Shown here: piece by piece, positions 58,764-64,000 of the stretch | How positions within the stretch are numbered: position 1 is the first letter of the stretch | Layout of the letters: each line of letters starts with the position of its first letter | Origin: Triticum aestivum | Lineage: Eukaryota > Streptophyta > Magnoliopsida > Poales > Poaceae | Assembly (NCBI RefSeq): GCF_018294505.1 | Contig: NC_057800.1 | Coordinates: 472,428,582-472,492,581 of the forward strand | Length of the DNA: 64,000 nucleotides | Reading direction: 5' to 3' | Notes under the pieces: model-generated | Told to the model about the DNA's origin: nothing | The model's database searches: none | The model's input: only the letters and a program-made list of their open reading frames with translations | Position numbers and translations under genes: made by a program

Positions 58764-58768
58764 GAAAT

Positions 58769-59324
58769 TGAGAATAATGTTAGAAGTTTCATGTCTTTGC
58801 AATTTGAGCATAACAATTTCTTTAGAAATGGGCTCAAGGAGCAGAAAAACTTTATGGGATACATGAATAAAGAGCTTGATGATATGTCTAAAGAATTTTA
58901 TGGTTTGAGATCTCAGTTTGTGCATCTTGAAAATTTAGTAGGTCAGATTTCTGATAAACAAGCTAATTTAGTAAACAAAATGGCCGCCAAACCATAGGGT
59001 AAAGATGAAGATCTTAAAGTGGTTGATGTGACTCCTATTGAATCTTTGTTTTCCAATGTTAATCTTGATAAATATGGGACTGGAGATGAGTCAACTTTAG
59101 TTAGAAGGCATCCCAATGATTCGGAGTTTTTAGATCTTGATGCAAAAATTGATAAAAGTGGGGTTGGAGAGGTCAAAACTTTAGATAGCAATGAACCCAC
59201 TCTCTTGGATTTCATGGAATTTAATTATGATAACTGTTCTTTAATAGATTGTATTTCCTTGTTGCAATCCATGTTGAATTCTCCTCATGCTTATAATCAA
59301 AACAAAGCTTTTACTAAACATATC
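58769..59324 (+). pseudogene. N-terminal coding remnant of element G
   Basis: After S3 the frame (58698-58997) reads MSLQFEHNNFFRNGLKEQ and a helical, coiled-coil-like stretch, ends at TAG 58995, and a second frame (59019-59351) carries an acidic region. It corresponds to the 5' coding region of Sabrina/Athila-type elements, with no catalytic motif. The CACTA transposon cuts it at 59325. Confidence 0.45.
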
Positions 59325-59675
59325 CACTACAAAAAAAAGACACATCCGTGACATTTTGGGCCGAACAATTTTGTTTCCTGTCATGCATATGACACTTCTA
59401 TGACGATAATTGTGACAAAACCCGGTATCATCATAGATGTGGTGGGCTCCTACTTCTATGACAAAAAATCATGACAGAAAATGGGCTTTTCGTCCTGGGC
59501 GGGCCGGAGACGCAGCTGCATGATATTCTTTGGGCCGTCTATGACGGAAAAAACCGTGGTAGAAGCGAGGGCGAGGAAAATTTCGGGGAATTCGCGGTTA
59601 CGGTGGGAGGTCAGGGGCCGAGCGATGCGCGTTTCTCTCGTACACGTACAAGCGTGTGTGCGAGGCGTTGGCTCT

Positions 59676-59790
59676 AACTGAACCCGAGCGAGGCGTTGAG
59701 CTCTAACTGAACCCGAGCGATTGCACTGCAGGCTACGCGTTACTGAAACCGAGCGATCGATTGATGGCTATTAACTGAACCCGATCGAGC
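59676..59790 (+). repeat. Subterminal motif, four copies
   Basis: CTGAACCCGAGCGA and variants recur near 59683, 59709, 59745 and 59776. Such subterminal words are where CACTA transposase binds in known families. Confidence 0.6.
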
Positions 59791-59829
59791 GATTCCTTTG
59801 CTACTGCTGCTAATTAAAGCTGATCGATT

Positions 59830-60110
59830 GGATGAACAGTGAGCGTTGCAAGGGGGGGTGGATGAACAGTGAGCGGTGGCGTTGCCTCTGGATGAATAGT
59901 AGACGGTGGAGGGGTGCCCGTGGAGGGGTGGTTGAACAGGACCCCGTGGTGTGGAGGGCTGGATGAACACTAGACGATGGAAGGGTGGTTGAACAGTAGC
60001 CGGCGGAGTAGCACGCGGTGGAGGCTGGATGAACAGGAGCCCGTGGAGGCTGGAGGAGGTCGACGGTAGCCCGTGGAGGCTGGAGGAGGTCGACGGTGGA
60101 GATGAACAAT
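59830..60110 (+). repeat. GGATGAACAG-type repeat block
   Basis: About ten spaced copies of TGGATGAACAG and related words with GTGGAGGSTGG between them. Complex rather than a clean tandem array. Confidence 0.55.
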
Positions 60111-60122
60111 ATCCCGTGGAGT

Positions 60123-60784
60123 CCCGTTTTGCGGTACGCAACACCCCTCCCGATGAAAAGGAAACCCGTTTTGACCGTAGGAGGTCTGCTTCATCCGTTT
60201 TGCGGTACGCCACACCCCTCCCGATGAACAGGACCCCTGTTTCGACCGTAGGAGGTCCGTTTTGTCCGTTTTGCGGTACGCCACACCCCTCTTGATCAAC
60301 AGGACGCCCGTTTCGACTGTAGGAGGNNNNNNNNNNNNNNNNNNNNNNNNNNNNNNNNNNNNNNNNNNNNNNNNNNNNNNNNNNNNNNNNNNNNNNNNNN
60401 NNNNNNNNNNNNNNNNNNNNNNNNNNNNNNNNNNNNNNNNNNNNNNNNNNNNNNNNNNNNNNNNNNNNNNNNNNNNNNNNNNNNNNNNNNNNNNNNNNNN
60501 NNNNNNNNNNNNNNNNNNNNNNNNNNNNNNNNNNNNNNNNNNNNNNNNNNNNNNNNNNNNNNNNTTTCGTCCGTTTTGCGGTATGCCACACCCCTCCCAA
60601 TCAACAGGACCCTCGTTTCGACCGTAGGAGGTCCGTTTCCTCCGTTTTGCGGTATGCCACACCCCTCTCGATCAACAGGACCCCCGTTTTGACCGTAGGA
60701 GGTCCGTTTCCTCCGTTTTGCAGTATGCCACACCCCTCCCCATGAACACGACGCATCCCGTTGCCTCCCCATGAACACGACGCA
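60123..60784 (+). repeat. 71-bp tandem array with a gap
   Basis: CCGTTTTGCGGTAYGCCACA starts units at 60123, 60195, 60266, 60571, 60642 and 60713, a period of 71-72 bp. The gap at 60327-60564 lies inside. Confidence 0.88.
60327..60564. other. Assembly gap, 238 N
   Basis: Unknown bases inside the 71-bp array. The distance across it (305 bp) is not a multiple of 71, so its length is probably only an estimate. Confidence 0.99.
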
Positions 60785-60822
60785 TTCCATTGCCTCCCCA
60801 TGAACACGACGACGACGTTGTT
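60736..60822 (+). repeat. 29-bp tandem repeat, three copies
   Basis: CTCCCCATGAACACGACG recurs at about 60736, 60765 and 60794, ending in a short CGA run. Confidence 0.75.
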
Positions 60823-60965
60823 TCTCCGTTCCGACCCAGCCATGTACACGAGCCCTCGTCGTACGTATGCGCGAGTAGGCGTTCGAGACCCTACCCGTAT
60901 GTACGTACGTGGCCGTATTTTCTTTCTTGCGCCCTCGCCGCTGTACGTACGTGTACATGCTACGT

Positions 60966-61022
60966 GCGCGCCTCTACTACGACACGTACGCGCCTCTACT
61001 ACGACACATGCACGCCTCTACA
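60966..61022 (+). repeat. 22-bp tandem repeat, 2.5 copies
   Basis: CGCGCCTCTACTACGACAC at about 60968 and 60990, partial at 61011. Nearby GTACGTAC words add dyads. Confidence 0.65.
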
Positions 61023-61102
61023 TGGACCAGTATATATGTACGTACATGTTCGCGACCAGAATGACAACGCTACGTATGCTTCGACCAGGTGGGTCCCGAC
61101 TG

Positions 61103-61325
61103 TCATGCACTTCCTTGCGTGCGAATATGTAGCTGGTGGGTCCCAGCAGTCAGGGGGGCGAATTTTTTTGGTTTTTTTGCCTGGACGCACTTCCTTGTGT
61201 GCGAAGATGTAGTTGGTGGGTCCCAGCAGTCAGGGGGGCGAATCGTTTTTTTGCCCGGACGCACTTCCTTGCGTGCGAAGGTGTAGCTGGTGGGTCCCAA
61301 CAGTCAGGGGGAAACGTTTTTTCAT
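61103..61325 (+). repeat. 75-85 bp repeat, three copies
   Basis: Units hold CACTTCCTTGYGTGCGAA and GGTGGGTCCCAGCAGTCAGG at about 61108, 61190 and 61262. They are close to each other, so the duplication is recent. Confidence 0.8.
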
Positions 61326-62653
61326 GAAATATGGTGGCCCGTCCGGTGGGTCCCTGCTGTCAGGTGGAGGAATCATTATTTTTCGCATAATAAGGAGGCA
61401 CTTCCTTGCTGCCGCCGTGGACCCAGCTGTCAGCCTCTCCACGTACAACAGTCAACATCCAATGGAAGTCGTTCCTTGACCACGTTGACCATGCCGTGCC
61501 GAGAGCACCAGAGCGGTGGACGACGGCGAGGCCTAGGAAGGGGACAACGCGGAGCCGGTGAAGACGCGACAGTGGATGCCCATGCGGAGAGGAGTATGAG
61601 GGTTCACTCGTTCCGCTGCGGTGTAAGGCTGCCGTCGCCGCAGGGCCTGGCCAGCGGTGGGAATAGTAGGGGCGGTGAGGCCTCCGCGGCAGCACAGCCG
61701 GCCACGGGAGGCAGGAGCAGGTGGCACGACCGGCGTTGCTTTGGGCGGCTGGAGCAAGAAGACCAGAGGTTGAAGAAGCACTACGGCCGTTGGATGGACA
61801 TCGTACAGTCACTAAAGCTAGAATCGTTCATATTGACTAAGTTGACAAAGCCCTCCGTCCCCGTCAACTTAGTAGGCCCACAAGTCAGCCTCCCGCCAAG
61901 GTGGGTCCCAGCCAGCAGGGGAGTATTCATTTTTTTGTGCGTAATAAGGAGGCACTTCCGGTGGGTCTGAGCTAACAGCGGGGGAATGTTTTTTTCACGA
62001 AATACCGTGGCCCGTACGGTGGGTCCCAGCAGTCAGGGGGGAACGTTTTTTTTGCGAAATAAGGTGGCCCGTCCGGTGGGTCCCCACTATCAGGTGGAGG
62101 AATAATTATTTTGCGCTTAATAAGGAGGCACTTCCTTGCGGCCGCCGTGGACCCAACTGTCAGCCTCTCCACGTATAGTACTCTTCCGATGGAAGTCGGT
62201 CGTTGACCACGTTGTCCATGCCGCGTCGAGAGCACCAGGGCGGTGGATGACGGCGAGACCTAGGAAGGGGACGACACGGAGCCGGGGAAGACACAACAGT
62301 GGAAGCCCGCACATAGAGGAGTACGAGGGTTCACTAGTTCGGCTGCGGTGTGAGGCTACCATCGCCACAGAATAACATTGGGTGTGGGTGAGTGGAGGGA
62401 TGGCCTGGCCAGCGGTGGGAGTAATATGGGGGCGGTGAGGCCTCCGCGGCAGCACAGCCGGCCAAGGGAGGCAGGATCAGGCGGCACGACCAGCGCTGCT
62501 TTGGGCGGCTGGACCAAGAGGACCAGAGGTTGAAGAAGCACTACGGCCGTTGGATGGACATCGTACGGTCACTGAAGCTAGAATCGTTTATATTGACTAA
62601 GTTGACAAAGCCCTTGGTATGCTCCAACTTAGTAGGCCCATAGGCCAGCCTCC
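61290..62653 (+). repeat. Large direct duplication, units about 605-635 bp
   Basis: 61290-61893 and 62019-62653 share the order GTGGGTCCC..., AATAAGGAGGCACTTCC, GTCAGCCTCTCCACGTA, CCTAGGAAGGGGAC, AAGAAGCACTACGGCCGTTG and AGTTGACAAAGCCC. A third, more diverged piece is at 62697-62870 and a short one near 63600-63740. Confidence 0.8.
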
Positions 62654-62869
62654 GAAACGGTGCGCCCCAGATGTCAGGGGGAGGAATCATTTTTTGGGCG
62701 GCCGAAGCTAAGAATATCCGAGATTGAAGAAGAAGCACGACATCCGTTGGATAGACATCCAACGGCCACTGCTGCTAGAACCGTGTGTTCACTATAATAA
62801 GTTGACAAAGCCTTGCATACGCGTCAACTTATTTTTTTAGGGGACGCGTCACTTAGTAGGCCCACAAGT

Positions 62870-64000
62870 GTGTGGCATAGAACTTATAGCCCATTTGCGT
62901 TTTGTAAGAATGTACAACCCTTTTTTGAATTCTAATGGAATTTACAACAACCCATTTACAGTTTGTTAAAAGTACAACCCATTTTCTAGCTAGCACAACG
63001 ATTAATAATTTCAACCAACCGTTGAAGACAGAATTCAATAAAATTTCCCACATTTTGATGGGATCCGAAATATTTTTATCCCGAAATTTCTAGTCAGATT
63101 TAATATAAATTTGTATTACGTAAAATCCAACGAAACATTGCGGGCGCAACAATGAAAATTTAAGATTTTCAAAATCCATAAATAATTTTTTATAAACTAA
63201 TTTCGTGTTTGGTGCATTTTTTATAGTTACTACCCAGTTTTTATAATTACATCCCATTTATTATTTTTTAAAGCCCATTTTCCTGTTAAGCCTAATGCAT
63301 CCCTCCTAGGAAAGATTTGCAGCCCAGTGGGATGGAGAATAAGAAGTTGACCTTGCCTGGGTATTCCTCAAAAAGACGTATAGCTGGGCTAGCCATTTTC
63401 ATCTTGAAAAAAATTAGTTTCTGGGCTGGATTTCTGGCCTAGGCTAGACGGGCCACAGCCCGCCCAGTTAATACCCTGCTCTCCTCTGAACAACAACGAA
63501 ATCATCGCCAAGAAAAACTCTGCAGTGCTCACGCCTCAAAAACACAAATACTGCTCGAGCTGCTTGTTCCCAGCTGTCGGCCGCACCTTGTGCAATTCTC
63601 TCGTTTATATTGACTACATAGGTTGACAACGGTGTCGGACCGTGATGTCAGGAAACCAGGAGAAAGCAAAAAAATAGTTGTACATAATAAGGAGGCACTT
63701 GCGTACGTACGGCTATGGCCCTAGTGGGTCCCTAGTGTCATCCAGTCAAAATAAAGTCATCTCCTAAATCCTCATGTTCGTTGACGATGTTAACAATGCT
63801 CGGCGCCACGGCGAGCGCAAAAAATTGAAGGACAACGGAGAGGGCCTCGTGGGCCCTACAGATGGTCTGATACAGCGCTCGCTGCTCATTCAGGAAGCCG
63901 GGATCATCGGACACCTATGAGCACCTTCGAGAAGCTGAGACGACATGAAACGGTAAGGCCGCGCTTGGGAGCTCTAGTTTATTTCAAACATGTATTAACA
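62870..64000. other. CACTA internal sequence, no gene seen
   Basis: AT-rich to mixed sequence with repeated CAACCCATTT words (62890-62985) and diverged copies of the upstream unit. I see no supported coding region. Confidence 0.5.

Larger units (their letters stand above)
59325..64000 (+). mobile_element. One end of a CACTA transposon (H)
   Basis: CACTACAAAAAAAAGACAC at 59325 is a CACTA terminal inverted repeat. The 3 bp before it (ATC) would be the target copy. Behind it lie the direct and inverted short repeats and GC-rich tandem arrays typical of CACTA subterminal DNA. No transposase is visible and the other end is outside the window. The short open frames are repeat translations. Confidence 0.75.

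Noticed and set aside
59740..60958. Long minus-strand ORFs with repeating peptides
   Set aside because: They translate the 71-bp CACTA array and the gap. The unit length is not a multiple of three, so no single protein repeat is kept.
59325..64000. Transposase gene of the CACTA element
   Set aside because: I searched the frames by eye and saw no transposase motif; it must lie beyond the window or be absent.

Overview
The window is intergenic DNA from a Triticeae grass (wheat, Aegilops or barley type). It is built almost entirely of nested transposable elements. The clearest sign of the host is three solo LTRs of the BARE1/Angela/WIS copia group. Ty3/gypsy elements of the Tat and Athila lineages and a CACTA transposon fill the rest. 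I see no intact host gene, tRNA gene or CRISPR array. Family names are tentative, recalled from LTR ends; superfamily and lineage rest on the protein motifs and LTR structure visible here.

Left nest (1-46117). A minus-strand gypsy LTR (1-2634) sits in the 3' internal part of an Athila-type element E1 (2635-5637, 25417-27656). E1 contains a Fatima-type Tat element A (5638-25411, TSD ACACC). A contains a related element B (10286-21201, TSD CCTTC) that splits its integrase. B contains copia solo LTR S1 (17575-19352, TSD GCCTT). E1 appears to lie in a non-autonomous element D (27657-28899, 42529-46117). A second Tat element C, on the minus strand (28900-42528, TSD CCTGC), has landed in the reading frame of D.

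Right part. 46205-49921 is an Athila-type 3' end whose LTR is split by solo LTR S2 (47981-49868, TSD GCATC). 49922-51721 is poorly defined: CACTA-like sequence, a 5S-rRNA-like block and a direct repeat around an assembly gap. An Athila-type element F on the minus strand (51722-55171) follows, then Athila-type element G on the plus strand (55172-59324) with solo LTR S3 (57046-58763, TSD GAAAT). From 59325 to the window end lies one end of a large CACTA transposon rich in tandem repeats.

How the parts work together. A and C are decayed autonomous Tat elements with gag, protease, reverse transcriptase, RNase H, an extra archaeal-type RNase H and integrase. B keeps gag, protease and the LTR/priming ends but has no reverse transcriptase or integrase, so it must have moved with help in trans, plausibly from A-like copies. 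A, B and C each carry, between the pol region and the 3' LTR, an antisense gene with its own TATA-like box and canonical GT-AG introns. This second, spliced transcription unit is the most interesting system here.
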